Assembly: GCF_014283215.1 (NCBI RefSeq)
Contig: NZ_JACOMF010000007.1
Location: 124,001 to 188,000, forward strand
Length of the DNA: 64,000 nt
Direction: 5' to 3'
DNA from: Siccirubricoccus deserti
GTDB lineage: Bacteria; Pseudomonadota; Alphaproteobacteria; Acetobacterales; Acetobacteraceae
The notes beneath the pieces were generated by a model. It was not told the DNA's origin and searched no databases. It saw only the letters and a list, made by a program, of their open reading frames with translations. Shown here in pieces: positions 53,544 to 63,124 of this stretch (within the stretch, counting starts at the first letter, position 1; each line of letters opens with the position of its first letter). The position numbers and the translations under genes are program-made.

Positions 53544-53981
53544 ATGATTACCACTCACGGCGTTCGTAGTCACGAAGCCCGCAACCTTGCCGCGCACAAT
53601 CGCGGAGTCCTGCGCGGGCTATACCCGCTTGCCGGTGCGATCCTGGGCGGGATGTCGCTGATCGGCTGCGCGGGTCTCGGGATGGGGCCGATGGGGACGG
53701 CACCGACCGCCCAGGGCACCGCCGTGGCGGTGCCGGCCGACCCGCTGCTCGCCTTCGCCGCCACCGCCGCGCCAGGGATGGAAAGCAGCGTGACGCTGCC
53801 GCAGACCGGCCGGCCGACCCGGGTGCGACTGCTCCGCGCCTACAACGCCGCCAGCGGCCACGAATGCCGGGAGGTGCTGCTCGGCAGCGGGCTGGAGGAG
53901 CGGTCGCGCTTGGTATGCCAGGCCGATGGCACCTGGCGCGAAGCCCGCCCCCTGCTGCGGAGCGGCACGGCGCGGCCGTGA
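53544..53981 (+). CDS. Predicted lipoprotein with conserved C-terminal Cys pair
   Basis: 145 aa from ATG 53544; ATG 53481 is an alternative. A lipobox in LGGMSLIGCAGL suggests lipidation after a long N-tail. The C-terminal domain (RLLRAYNAASGHECREVL, then SRLVCQADGTWREARPLL) has two Cys that could pair and resembles the DVU3141-type surface proteins found in polysaccharide loci (tentative). Its stop overlaps the KpsM-like start (GTGA), so it is part of the capsule export operon. Confidence 0.6.
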   Translation: MITTHGVRSHEARNLAAHNRGVLRGLYPLAGAILGGMSLIGCAGLGMGPMGTAPTAQGTAVAVPADPLLAFAATAAPGMESSVTLPQTGRPTRVRLLRAYNAASGHECREVLLGSGLEERSRLVCQADGTWREARPLLRSGTARP

Positions 53982-54775
53982 GCGGGGCGGCAGACCACAT
54001 CGGCCGGATCCGCACCGGGCTCCGCGCCCAGCTCCGGGTGATCGGCGCGCTGACCCTGCGCGAGCTCGGCACCCGGTTCGGGCGGGACAATCTCGGCTAT
54101 CTGTGGCTGTTCGTGGAGCCAGCGCTGCTCGGCGGCGCCATCGGCGCGATGCACCACCTGAGCGGCCATGGCCTGCCCGGCGGGCTGCACATCGCCGCCT
54201 TCTGGGTGCTGGGCTACATCCCCTATTACCTGCTGCGCGGGGTGATCAACCGCGCGCCCTCGGCCATCGCCGCCAACCAGTCGCTGCTCTACCACCGCCA
54301 CATCTCGCTGTTCGACATCATCCTGGCGCGCAACCTGCTGGAGGGCGCGGCAGTCGGCGGCGCCATGGCCGCCTTCGTGCTGTTCTTCGGCATCACCGCC
54401 GGCGAATGGCCGCGCGCACCCGAGAAGATGGTCATCGGCATGCTGCTGATGCTCGCCTTCACCCATGGCGTCGCGCTGCTGATCGCGGTGGGCAGCGTCT
54501 ACACCGACGTGTTCGACCGGGTGGTCCACCTGTTCACCTACCTCGCGCTGCCGGCCACCGGCGCCTTCTTCATGGTGTTCTGGCTGCCGACCGAGCTGCA
54601 GAAGACGGCGCTCTGGGTTCCCACCGTGCATGTCTTCGAGCTGATCCGCGACGGCCAGTTCGGCACCCAGGTGCCGACGCATTACGACATCGGCTATGTC
54701 CTCGCCTGGATCGCCGGGCTGAACCTGCTCGGCATGGCCTCACTCGGCCGCGCCCGCCGTGACCTGGTGATCTGA
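53978..54775 (+). CDS. kpsM: Capsule polysaccharide ABC-2 permease (KpsM-like)
   Basis: 265 aa from GTG 53978 (GTGA overlap). Six membrane helices and typical elements: LRVIGALTLRELGTRFGRDNLGYLWLFVEPALLGG at the N-terminus, LHIAAFWVLGYIPYYLLRGVINRAP, and LFDIILARNLLEGAAV. Works with the downstream ATPase to move finished polysaccharide across the inner membrane. Confidence 0.9.
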   Translation: MSGAADHIGRIRTGLRAQLRVIGALTLRELGTRFGRDNLGYLWLFVEPALLGGAIGAMHHLSGHGLPGGLHIAAFWVLGYIPYYLLRGVINRAPSAIAANQSLLYHRHISLFDIILARNLLEGAAVGGAMAAFVLFFGITAGEWPRAPEKMVIGMLLMLAFTHGVALLIAVGSVYTDVFDRVVHLFTYLALPATGAFFMVFWLPTELQKTALWVPTVHVFELIRDGQFGTQVPTHYDIGYVLAWIAGLNLLGMASLGRARRDLVI

Positions 54776-54781
54776 CCCGCG

Positions 54782-55429
54782 ATGATCCGGCTGCTCGACC
54801 TCCACAAGAGCTACAAGACCCACCTCGGGCACAGGACGGTGCTGTCCGGTCTCACCACAGAATTCCGCCGCGGCGAGAAGATCGGCATCCTCGGCCGCAA
54901 CGGCGCCGGCAAGACCACCCTGCTGCGCCTGATCGCCGGCGTCGAAGGCCCGAGCAGCGGCCGGGTCGAGCGGCACATGAGCGTGTCCTGGCCGCTCGGC
55001 TTCGCCGGGGCGATGCACTACAGCATCAGCGGCGCCGACAACGCCCGCTTCATTGCCCGCATCTACGGCAAGCCGCTCGACTGGACGACCGGCTTTGTCG
55101 AGGATTTCTCCGAGCTCGGTGAGTATTTCCGCCTGCCGGTCCGCACCTATTCCTCCGGCATGATCATGCGCCTTGGCTTCGCGCTGTCGCTCGCGGTCGA
55201 TTTTGACTGCTATCTGGTAGATGAGGTGATCGCCGTCGGCGACAGCCGCTTCGGCGAACGCTGCCGCCAGGCGCTCGCCGAGCGCCATGCCCGTAGCACG
55301 CTGCTGCTCGTATCCCACCAGCCGGAGACGGTACGGGCGTTCTGCTCCTCCGCCGCCGTCCTGCACGATGGTAGGTTGACCCGATATGACGATCTGGACG
55401 AAGCAATCGCCATCTACCGCGCTGCCTGA
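54782..55429 (+). CDS. kpsT: Capsule polysaccharide ABC exporter ATPase (KpsT-like)
   Basis: 215 aa. Walker A GRNGAGKTTLLRL at residue 45, the short signature TYSSGMIMRLGFALSLA, Walker B CYLVDEVIAVGD, and the switch His in LLVSHQPETVRAF. The short length and absence of an extension match KpsT rather than importer ATPases. Starts 6 bp after the permease gene. Confidence 0.92.
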   Translation: MIRLLDLHKSYKTHLGHRTVLSGLTTEFRRGEKIGILGRNGAGKTTLLRLIAGVEGPSSGRVERHMSVSWPLGFAGAMHYSISGADNARFIARIYGKPLDWTTGFVEDFSELGEYFRLPVRTYSSGMIMRLGFALSLAVDFDCYLVDEVIAVGDSRFGERCRQALAERHARSTLLLVSHQPETVRAFCSSAAVLHDGRLTRYDDLDEAIAIYRAA

Positions 55430-56582
55430 CGCCGGGGCGCTCGATACCCCCGGCTGGTCCGGCCCGGTCGCCCGCCCCAGCCTGTTCGGCGGGCTGCGCC
55501 GCTTTGCGCGCCGCCATTCCTTCAAGCTGACGGTGCTGCTGCCGACCCTGCTGGCAGGGGTCTACTTCGTGCAATTCGCCGCGCCGCAGTATGATTCGGA
55601 AGCCCGCTTCCTGATCCGCGGGCGGCAGCAGGCACCCGCCTCGGGCCTTGGCGAGATGCTGCAGACCGCCGGCTTCCGCGCTGCCTCCGAGGAGGCGATG
55701 GGGGTGCGGGATTACCTCCAATCCCATGATGCGGTGGCGGCGGTGCGCGCCCGGCTGCCACTGGTCGACATCTTCCGCCGGCCGGAGGCCGATGCAATCG
55801 CCCGACTCTGGTGGGCCGAGCCGACCGCCGAGAGGCTGCACGACTACTTCCGCCGCATGATCACCACCGAATACGACACCACCAGCAGCATCACCACGCT
55901 CCGTGTCCGCAGCTTTCAGCCGGAGGACAGCAAGGCACTGACCGAGACGCTGCTCCAACTGTCCGAGGATATGGTGAACCGGCTCAACCAGCGCCTGCTG
56001 GAGGACGGGTTGCGGGTGGCACGCGAGGAGGTTGGCCGGGCCGAGGCGCGGCTGGCCGCCGTGCAGCTTGCCATGACCAGCTTCCGGGAGCGGGAACGGG
56101 CGGTCGACCCGAGCCGGTCCGCCGCGCTGGCGCTGGAGAATCTCGGCCGGCTCGAAGGCGCGTTGGCGCAGTCCCGTGCTGATCTGGCCGAGGCGCAGCG
56201 CTTCGTCCGCAACGAGAACCCGCGGGTGCTGCAGCTTCGCAACAGGATCGAGGCGTTGAACGCCCAGGTCACCGAGGAACGCGCGCGGATGAGCAGCGCC
56301 GAGGTCGGGCTTTCCCAGCAGATCGGCGAGTATGAGCGGCTGAGCACGGAACGCGAGCTGGCCCGGACCCAGCTTGCCTCGGCCACCGCCTCGCTGGAGC
56401 GGGCGCGGGTGGATGCGCAGCGCCAGCAGATCTTCCTGCTGCGCATCGTCGAGCCGAACCTGGCGGAATACGCACGCTACCCGAAGGGCGTGCAGACCAT
56501 GATCTACATCTTCATCTGCCTGTCCGTTGCCTACGGGCTGGCCTGGCTGCTGGTGGCGGGAATGCGCGAACATGCATCGTAA
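55386..56582 (+). CDS. kpsE: Capsule export inner-membrane protein, PCP family (KpsE-like)
   Basis: 398 aa. It overlaps the ATPase gene by 44 nt. An N-terminal membrane helix (FKLTVLLPTLLAGVYFVQF), long periplasmic coiled coil (about 170-340, many Arg/Glu/Leu heptads such as LEGALAQSRADLAEAQRF) and C-terminal helix (MIYIFICLSVAYGLAWLLVAGM) match the PCP-3 (KpsE/CtrB/BexC) family, which bridges the inner-membrane exporter to the outer-membrane channel. Confidence 0.9.
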   Translation: MTIWTKQSPSTALPDAGALDTPGWSGPVARPSLFGGLRRFARRHSFKLTVLLPTLLAGVYFVQFAAPQYDSEARFLIRGRQQAPASGLGEMLQTAGFRAASEEAMGVRDYLQSHDAVAAVRARLPLVDIFRRPEADAIARLWWAEPTAERLHDYFRRMITTEYDTTSSITTLRVRSFQPEDSKALTETLLQLSEDMVNRLNQRLLEDGLRVAREEVGRAEARLAAVQLAMTSFRERERAVDPSRSAALALENLGRLEGALAQSRADLAEAQRFVRNENPRVLQLRNRIEALNAQVTEERARMSSAEVGLSQQIGEYERLSTERELARTQLASATASLERARVDAQRQQIFLLRIVEPNLAEYARYPKGVQTMIYIFICLSVAYGLAWLLVAGMREHAS

Positions 56583-58347
56583 CGGCCTCATTGTGCGCGC
56601 CAGGATGGCGCTTCTTCTGGCCACGCTGCCGGGTGCCGCCTGGGCACAGACGCCGATACAGATGATACAGCAGAACCGTCTGCTGCAACAGCAACAGCAG
56701 GTGCTGCAGTCCCAGCAGGCGGACAGGGCCAACACCGGCCCGACGGTGCAGACCCTGCCGAACCTGGTCGCGCCGGACCGCGTGCTGAACCGCGTCGGCA
56801 GCGAGACCCAGTCCGAAGGCGGGCCGGTGGCCGTCGGGCCGCTCGGCGACGGCAGCCGCGCCGCCGGGGCCACGGCGGTGTTCGGTGCCAGCCTGTTCAC
56901 CCGCGAGGCGACTGCGGTCTCGGATGCGCCGAACCCGAACTATGTCATCATCCCCGGCGACCGCGTCTCGCTCCGGGTCTGGGGCGCGGTCGAGGCGGAG
57001 ACGATGGGGGTGGTCGACCCCTCCGGCAATCTATTCCTGCCGAACATCGGTCCGATCCGCATCGCCGGTACCCGCGCCGGCGACCTGCAGCGGGTGGTCG
57101 AGGCCGAGGTGCAGCGGATCTACACCAGCCAGGTGCAGGTCTATGCCGTGCTGCTTTCCACCCAGCGGATCGGCGTCTTCGTCACCGGCTTCGTCCGCAC
57201 CCCCGGCCGCTTCGGCGGCAGCGCGGCGGACAGCGTGCTCGACTACCTTGTGCGCGCCGGCGGTGTCGACCCCGGCCGCGGCTCCTACCGCGACATCCAG
57301 TTGCAGCGCGGCGGCCGGACCGTCGCCACCATCGACCTCTACCGCTTCCTGCTGGATGGAAGGCTGCCGGCCGCGCGGCTGCAGGAAGGCGACACCATCG
57401 TCGTCTCCCGCCAGCGCGCGGTGGTCGGGGCGGATGGCGCGGTGCGCAACAACTACCTGTTCGAGGTGCCTGGCCGGGTGATGACGGGGCGGGAGCTGAT
57501 CGACTACGCGCGCCCCCTGCCCTCCGCCACCAACGCCATCATCCGCGGCACCCGCAACGGCCAGGCCTTCTCGCGCTACGTCGCGCTGGGCCAGCTGTCC
57601 GGGGTGTCGCTGGGCGACCAGGACACCGTCACCTTCATCACCGACAGCCCGGCACGCAGCGTGCGGGTGACGGTGGAGGGCAGCCGGATCGGCCCCTCGG
57701 TTCTGGTGGCGGACCGCGACGCGACGCTGTGCGACGTGCTGGACCACATCGCCGTGGACCCGGTGCTCGCCAATACAGAAGCGGTTTTCCTGCTGCGGCC
57801 CTCGGTCGCGCAGCAGCAGCGGCGGGCGATCGATGAGGCGCTGGACCGGCTGGAGCGGCAGCTGTTCATGGCCGTCTCGTCGACCACGGGCGTCGCCGCC
57901 ATCCGCGCGACGGAGGCCAACCTCGTCTCCTCCTATATCCAGCGGGCACGGCGGACGCAGCCGGAGGGCCGGGTGGTGGTCTCCGACCGCGACGGCCGCT
58001 GCGCCCCGGTCCGGCTGGAGGAAGGCGATGTCATCGTCGTGCCGGAACGCTCCCAGACGGTACTGGTCGCCGGTGAGGTGACGGCGCCGCGCGCCGTTGT
58101 CTGGCGGCCGGGGATGCGGATCGCCGAGTTTGTCCGGGCCGCCGGCGGCTATACGCCGCGCGGCAGCGACGGTTCGATGATGATCCGGCGCGCCAGCGGC
58201 GAGCTGGTGCTGGACCCGGATGATTCGCTGCGCCCGGGTGATGAGCTGATCGCCCTGCCCCGCCTTGACCCCAAGGTGTTTCAGGTCGGCAGCGAGCTGC
58301 TTGGGCTGATCTACCAGATCGCGGTGGCGACCCGGATCTTCCTGTAG
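56572..58347 (+). CDS. Capsule outer-membrane export protein (Wza/KpsD-like, multiple SLBB domains)
   Basis: 591 aa from ATG 56572, overlapping the PCP gene by 11 nt. A Sec signal (ARMALLLATLPGAAWAQ) is followed by a Gln-rich stretch, the poly_export core PGDRVSLRVWGAVEAETMGVVDPSGNLFLPNIGPIRIAG, and SLBB-type repeats (VFVTGFVRTPGRFGG.., VRVTVEGSRIGPSV.., VLVAGEVTAPRAV). Forms the outer-membrane polysaccharide channel. Ends the operon; a strong hairpin follows. Confidence 0.88.
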   Translation: MHRNGLIVRARMALLLATLPGAAWAQTPIQMIQQNRLLQQQQQVLQSQQADRANTGPTVQTLPNLVAPDRVLNRVGSETQSEGGPVAVGPLGDGSRAAGATAVFGASLFTREATAVSDAPNPNYVIIPGDRVSLRVWGAVEAETMGVVDPSGNLFLPNIGPIRIAGTRAGDLQRVVEAEVQRIYTSQVQVYAVLLSTQRIGVFVTGFVRTPGRFGGSAADSVLDYLVRAGGVDPGRGSYRDIQLQRGGRTVATIDLYRFLLDGRLPAARLQEGDTIVVSRQRAVVGADGAVRNNYLFEVPGRVMTGRELIDYARPLPSATNAIIRGTRNGQAFSRYVALGQLSGVSLGDQDTVTFITDSPARSVRVTVEGSRIGPSVLVADRDATLCDVLDHIAVDPVLANTEAVFLLRPSVAQQQRRAIDEALDRLERQLFMAVSSTTGVAAIRATEANLVSSYIQRARRTQPEGRVVVSDRDGRCAPVRLEEGDVIVVPERSQTVLVAGEVTAPRAVVWRPGMRIAEFVRAAGGYTPRGSDGSMMIRRASGELVLDPDDSLRPGDELIALPRLDPKVFQVGSELLGLIYQIAVATRIFL

Positions 58348-58355
58348 GACAGGCC

Positions 58356-58385
58356 GGCGGCCCGGGGATGATCCTCCGGGCCGCC
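58356..58385. terminator. Bidirectional stem-loop between convergent genes
   Basis: GGCGGCCCGG - 10 bp - CCGGGCCGCC, a perfect 10-bp inverted repeat that nearly fills the 45-bp space between the capsule channel gene and the molybdenum hydroxylase gene. GC-rich, no T-run. Confidence 0.55.
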
Positions 58386-58392
58386 GTCGGCA

Positions 58393-60762
58393 TTACCCAC
58401 GGGCGGACTGGATCGCCTGCCAGATGCGCTCCGGCGTCGCCGGCATGTCGATGTGGGTGATGCCGTATTCCGACAGCGCATCCACCACCGCATTCATCAC
58501 CGCCGGCAGCGACCCGGCACAGCCCGCCTCGCCACAGCCCTTGGCTCCGACCGGATTGGTCTTGCAGGGCGACGGATGGCTGACGAAGCCGAAGCTCGGC
58601 AGGTCGGAGGCACGCGGCAGGCAGTAATCCTGGTAGCTGCCGGACAGCAGCTGGCCTTCCTCGGAATAGGCCACATGCTCGTACAACGCCTGACCGATGC
58701 CCTGGGCGATGCCGCCATGCGCCTGACCCTCGACCATCAGCGGATTCACGATGACGCCGAAGTCGTTGACCGACATGTAGCGCACCACTTCGGCGATGCC
58801 GGTCTCCGGCTCGATCTCCACCTCGCAGATGTGGCAGCCGTTGGGATAGGCCTGCGGCGCCTGGTCGAAGACATGCCGGACGTCAAGGCTGGCAGGCAGC
58901 TCCGGCGGCAGGTTGTCGGCGGTGCGGACCCGCTGGGCGAGTTCCATGATGCCGATGCTGCGGTCGGTGCCGGCGATGGTGAAGCGGCCGAGGCCGTTGC
59001 CGTCGCGCTCGAATTCGATGTCAGCCGCCGCCGCCTCCAGCATATGCGCGGCCGCGGCCCTTCCCTTCTCGATCACCAGCTGCGCCGCCTCGATGATCGC
59101 CGCACCCGAGGCCATCAGCGACTTCGATCCGCCAGTGCCGCCGCCGGCGATCAGCAGGTCGGAGTCGCCTTGCACCAGCCGGATCGATTCGAAAGGCACG
59201 CCCAGGGTCTGGTGCAGCACCTGGGCGAAGGGCGTCCAATGGCCCTGGCCGTAGTCCAGCGTGCCGGTGATGATGGTGACAGTGCCATCCACCTCGAAGC
59301 GAATCTCGCCCTGCTCCTTCGTCGGTGGCGCGGTGCATTCCAGGAAGTTGCCGATGCCCCGGCCGCGCAGCTTGCCACGCGCGGCGCTCTCCGCCTTGCG
59401 GGCGGCGAAGCCGTCCCAGTCGGCGACCTCCAGCGCATGGTCGAGCACCGCGGTGAAGTCGCCGCTGTCGTAGACGCTGCCGGTGGAGGCGGTGAAGGGC
59501 AGCGCCTCCTCCTTGATATGGTTGATCCGCCGCAGTTCGATGGCGCTGCGCCCGCTTTCCTTCGCTGCCTGCTCCAGCAGCCGCTCGAAGAAATAATTGC
59601 CTTCCGGCCGCCCCGCACCGCGATAGGCGGAGACCGGCGAGGTGTTGGTGACAACGCAGGTGGTGTTCACCTCGACCAGCGGCGTCGCGTAGTTGCTCTG
59701 CACGTTCTTGACGAAATTGCCGGTGCCCATCAGCGGCGCCACGGTTGCCAGATAGGCGCCCATGTTGGCGAAGGCGGTCAGTCGCACCGCCAGCGCCCTG
59801 CCCTCCGCATCCAGCGCCAGCTCGCCCACCACCTCGTGGTCGCGGCCATGCTGGTCGGAGAGGAAGGAGCCGGTCCGCTCATCCGTCCATTTCACCGGCC
59901 GGCCGAGCAGCTTCGCCGCATGCAGCAGGCAGAGGTATTCCGGATAGGCACTGGCCTTCATGCCGAAGCTGCCGCCGACATTGCCGGTGAGGATGCGAAG
60001 CTTGTCAGCCGGCACCTTCAATATGTCGCTGGCCATCTGCGCGCGCAGGCCGAAGACGCCCTGGCTGCCGACATGCAGCGTGTAGCGGCCGCTCCCGGCA
60101 TCATACTCGCCGATCGCGCTGCGCGGCTCCATGGCGCAGACCACGACCCGGTTGTTGCGCATCGACAGCCGCGTCACCTGCGCGGCGCCGGCAAAGGCCG
60201 CAGCGATCTTCTCGGCATCACCGAAATGGAAGTCCAACACGGTGTTGCCGGGGATGTGGTCGTAGAGTTGCGGTGCCTCCGGGGCGGCGGCGGCCGAGGC
60301 TTCGGTAACCGCCGGCAGGACATCAATGTCAATATAGACCGCCTCGGCACCGTCACGGGCCGCCGATTTGGTTTCGGCAACGACAAAGGCGACCGGATCG
60401 CCGACGAAGCGCACCTTGTCCATGGCCAGGGCCGGCCGCTCGATGTTCCGCAGCGGCGTGCCGTCACGGTTCTTCAGCGGCAGGACGCATTTCATCGGAC
60501 CGTAACCGCCAGCCGCGAGATCGGCCCCGGTGAAGACACCTACCACGCCGGGAACCTCCCGTGCGGCCTCCGTATCGATCCCCTTGATGATTCCATGGGC
60601 GTAGGGGCTGCGCACCATGACGCACCAGAGCTGGCCCGGCAGGGTCAGGTCATCCGTGTAGCGGCCGCCGCCGCGCAGCAGGATCGGGTCCTCGTTGCGC
60701 GGAACGGGCTGCCCCACGCCGAATTTCAGGTTGCTCAGCGCCGGCATGGCAGTATCTGGCAT
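58393..60762 (-). CDS. Molybdenum hydroxylase large subunit (xanthine dehydrogenase/CO dehydrogenase family, form II type)
   Basis: 789 aa, the length of CoxL-type subunits. The active-site loop is AYRGAGRPEG, the form II sequence (form I CO dehydrogenases have AYRCSFR). Also visible: GGSFGMKASAYPE, the substrate loop YGQGHWTPFAQ and the catalytic Glu in GCGEAGCAGSLPAV near residue 747. Such enzymes need small Fe-S and medium FAD subunits, yet none lie adjacent, so this is an orphan large subunit. Substrate unknown (aldehyde or N-heterocycle likely; CO unlikely). Confidence 0.85.
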   Translation of the reverse strand: MPDTAMPALSNLKFGVGQPVPRNEDPILLRGGGRYTDDLTLPGQLWCVMVRSPYAHGIIKGIDTEAAREVPGVVGVFTGADLAAGGYGPMKCVLPLKNRDGTPLRNIERPALAMDKVRFVGDPVAFVVAETKSAARDGAEAVYIDIDVLPAVTEASAAAAPEAPQLYDHIPGNTVLDFHFGDAEKIAAAFAGAAQVTRLSMRNNRVVVCAMEPRSAIGEYDAGSGRYTLHVGSQGVFGLRAQMASDILKVPADKLRILTGNVGGSFGMKASAYPEYLCLLHAAKLLGRPVKWTDERTGSFLSDQHGRDHEVVGELALDAEGRALAVRLTAFANMGAYLATVAPLMGTGNFVKNVQSNYATPLVEVNTTCVVTNTSPVSAYRGAGRPEGNYFFERLLEQAAKESGRSAIELRRINHIKEEALPFTASTGSVYDSGDFTAVLDHALEVADWDGFAARKAESAARGKLRGRGIGNFLECTAPPTKEQGEIRFEVDGTVTIITGTLDYGQGHWTPFAQVLHQTLGVPFESIRLVQGDSDLLIAGGGTGGSKSLMASGAAIIEAAQLVIEKGRAAAAHMLEAAAADIEFERDGNGLGRFTIAGTDRSIGIMELAQRVRTADNLPPELPASLDVRHVFDQAPQAYPNGCHICEVEIEPETGIAEVVRYMSVNDFGVIVNPLMVEGQAHGGIAQGIGQALYEHVAYSEEGQLLSGSYQDYCLPRASDLPSFGFVSHPSPCKTNPVGAKGCGEAGCAGSLPAVMNAVVDALSEYGITHIDMPATPERIWQAIQSARG

Positions 60763-60854
60763 AAGCGTCTCTCGCCAATCTTCAGGGATATGGTCGAGAT
60801 CGAGCCTAGGCCAGGAATTGCAAGCGCGCGACCCTGGCCCGGACTGTTGCCGGG

Positions 60855-61646
60855 TCAGCCTACCGGCGGCAGGTGCAGCGCCACGACGTCGCCGTTCTGT
60901 CCGGCAACGGCAGGAAACCGGCTGCGCACCAGCGGGTCATGCCCGGGGATCACCCGCGTCTCGTCCCCGCCCGCCAGCCGCCGTACAATCCGCCAGCCCT
61001 GGGTCATCGCCCCGAGGTCGAAGATGATCGGGAAGGGATTGCCGGTGCTGTCATTGGCGTAGAAATGCATCGCATCCGAGGCAATGACGACCGGCCCGCG
61101 CGCCGTCTCGACCCGGACCACCTGCAGCCCATCCGAATGCCCACCCACCCGATGCACGGTGACACCAGGAGCGACCTCGCCCTCGCCGTCGTGGAACTGC
61201 ACCTTGTCGGCGAACAGGGCGCGGACCATGGCGACGACGTGGTCGGCCTCGAAGGGCACGCGGATGCAGCCGGCACACATGTGCCGCCCAGTGGCGAAGG
61301 CCATCTCGCGGTCCTGGATGTGGATACGCGCGTTGCCGAACAGCTCAATGCTGCCGGCGTGGTCGTAGTGCAGATGGGTGATCACCACATCGCGCACCTT
61401 GGCCGGGTCGCTGCCCATCGCCCGCAGGCTGTCGGCGACGCTGCGGCTCAAGGTGCGGCCGCGCTTCTCGGCGCAGGCGGCGTCGAAGCCGGTGTCGACC
61501 ACGATCTCATGGCCTTCCGCATTGCGCAGCAGCCAGACGAAGTAGTCGAGCGGCATGGCGTCATGCGGGTCGGCCACCGGCAGCAGGAAGTTCGCCTGCG
61601 CCGTCCGCTCGTGGCGGCCGTAGCGGATGGCATAGGCTTCCCACAT
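60855..61646 (-). CDS. Metallo-beta-lactamase-fold hydrolase (lactonase-like)
   Basis: 263 aa from ATG 61646, overlapping the next gene upstream by 1 nt (TGATG). The metal-site motif HLHYDHAG (HxHxDH) is clear, with an additional His in GGHSDGLQV and an Asp in VIASDAMHFYAND. N-terminal start WEAYAIRYGRHERTAQ resembles the N-acyl-homoserine-lactonase-like family, although quorum quenching is only one of several options. Translationally linked to the dehydrogenase and CMD genes. Confidence 0.82.
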   Translation of the reverse strand: MWEAYAIRYGRHERTAQANFLLPVADPHDAMPLDYFVWLLRNAEGHEIVVDTGFDAACAEKRGRTLSRSVADSLRAMGSDPAKVRDVVITHLHYDHAGSIELFGNARIHIQDREMAFATGRHMCAGCIRVPFEADHVVAMVRALFADKVQFHDGEGEVAPGVTVHRVGGHSDGLQVVRVETARGPVVIASDAMHFYANDSTGNPFPIIFDLGAMTQGWRIVRRLAGGDETRVIPGHDPLVRSRFPAVAGQNGDVVALHLPPVG

Positions 61647-62548
61647 CACTTGTTCCCCCCGAGGATCTCGCCGGCCAGCTTCTCCGAAAGCTGCGCCGAG
61701 GCGGTGTGGTTGTGACCCGGGCCAAGGGCGGTGAGCGCCGAGGCCCACATCTCCCGGCAGAGGGCGGAGAAGGGCGTCGGCGTATTGGTCTCCCGCCCCA
61801 CTTCCAGGGCGATGCCGAGGTCCTTTACCATCAGATCCAGCCCGAAGCCATCGTCGAAGCGGCGGGACAGGACGTACTGCTTGAACTTCTTCTGGCTGCT
61901 GTTGGTCATGCCGGAAGAGGCGTTCAGCACATCCACCATCTTGCCGGTATCGAGGCCGAAGCGCTGGCCGATCAGCAGCGCCTCGATCCCCATCAGGAAG
62001 CCGCCGGCGGAGACCAGATTGTTCAGCGCCTTCATCGCCTGGCCGGCACCGATGCCGCCGCAGCGATGGATGCTGGTGCCCATGGCCTTCAGCACCGGCT
62101 CGGCAGCATCGAGCAGCGCATCCTCGCCGCCCACCATGATGGCGAGGTCACCGGTCTTCGCCCGCGGCACGCCACCGGAGACCGGGGCGTCGATCATCAT
62201 GACGCCGGCTTCGGCCAGGGTCGCGGCGATCTCCCGCGTCCTGGCCGGCTGGCCGCTGGTCATGTCGATCACCAGCGTGCCGGGTGCCAGCGCCCCCTGC
62301 ATGCCGGCGACGACCTCGGCCACCTGCTTGCTGGTCGGCAGGATGGTGATGACAGCCTGGGCGCCGGCGGCAGCGGCGGCGGCATCCGCTACGGCGCGGC
62401 CGCCGACCTGCTCGGCGAATTGGGCGCTGCGCCCCGGCACCGCGTCACAGACCGCGACGTCATAGCCGGCCTTGACCAGATTGGCCGCCATCGGCCAGCC
62501 CATGTTGCCGATGCCGACGAAGCCGATGGCCCGGATCTCGGCGGCCAT
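61646..62548 (-). CDS. NAD(P)-dependent dehydrogenase, 3-hydroxyisobutyrate dehydrogenase family
   Basis: 300 aa from ATG 62548; GTG 62551 is an alternative. N-terminal dinucleotide motif GFVGIGNMGWPMAANL, signature TSGQPARTREIA..., DAPVSGGVPRAKTGDLAIMVGG, and catalytic Lys in GAGQAMKALNNLVSAG. Overlaps its neighbours on both sides (TGATG and ATG...TGA), so it is one unit with the lactonase-like and CMD genes. Probably oxidises a beta-hydroxyacid; exact substrate unknown. Confidence 0.88.
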   Translation of the reverse strand: MAAEIRAIGFVGIGNMGWPMAANLVKAGYDVAVCDAVPGRSAQFAEQVGGRAVADAAAAAAGAQAVITILPTSKQVAEVVAGMQGALAPGTLVIDMTSGQPARTREIAATLAEAGVMMIDAPVSGGVPRAKTGDLAIMVGGEDALLDAAEPVLKAMGTSIHRCGGIGAGQAMKALNNLVSAGGFLMGIEALLIGQRFGLDTGKMVDVLNASSGMTNSSQKKFKQYVLSRRFDDGFGLDLMVKDLGIALEVGRETNTPTPFSALCREMWASALTALGPGHNHTASAQLSEKLAGEILGGNK

Positions 62549-62946
62549 CACTTCTTCCCCGGCAATGCGCCTTCGGCGACCAGCACCTCATGCGCCGCCT
62601 TGAAGGCGTCGAGGCCGGCGGGGATGCCGCAATAGGCCGTCGCGTGCAGCAGCGTCGCCTTGATCTCCTCCACCGTCACGCCGTTGTTCAGCGCGCCCTT
62701 GACGTGCAGCTTGATCTCCGGCGCGCGATTGGCCGCGGTCAGCATCGCCAGGTTGATCAGGCTGCGGGTCTTGCGATCCAGCGTCGGGTCACCCCAGGCC
62801 CAGCCCCAGGCCCAGGCGGTGGTGGCGCGCTGGAAGGCCATCATGAAATCATCGGCCTTCGACATCGACGCATCGACATAGGCCGGGCCAAGCACCTCGC
62901 GGCGAATCGGCAGGCCCTTGTCGAACAGGGCGGAATCCTCAGACAT
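62548..62946 (-). CDS. Carboxymuconolactone decarboxylase family protein
   Basis: 132 aa from ATG 62946, RBS GAGGAG 7 nt upstream. CMD family pattern: WAWGWAWGDPTLDRKTRSLINLAMLTAANRAPEIKLHVKGALNNGVTVEEIKATLLHATAYCGIPA. Cys-type redox residues (CxxC) of AhpD are absent, so it is PcaC-like. It probably acts in the same aromatic or lactone pathway as the two genes it overlaps. Confidence 0.88.
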   Translation of the reverse strand: MSEDSALFDKGLPIRREVLGPAYVDASMSKADDFMMAFQRATTAWAWGWAWGDPTLDRKTRSLINLAMLTAANRAPEIKLHVKGALNNGVTVEEIKATLLHATAYCGIPAGLDAFKAAHEVLVAEGALPGKK

Positions 62947-63124
62947 GGCGGTCTCCTCGATAATCCGGCGGAGGCTCGCGCAGCGCGGCGCCCCGGTCAA
63001 CCGGTGGCGCGGCTGTCCGGGCCGTCTGGTGGTAGACGCCAAAACCCCTGGTACCCAGTGCGAACCGCCGGGTTACGCCCGACTGCGGTAGCGTCATTGG
63101 GGAACGAGGGACGGTCTGGTCGCC

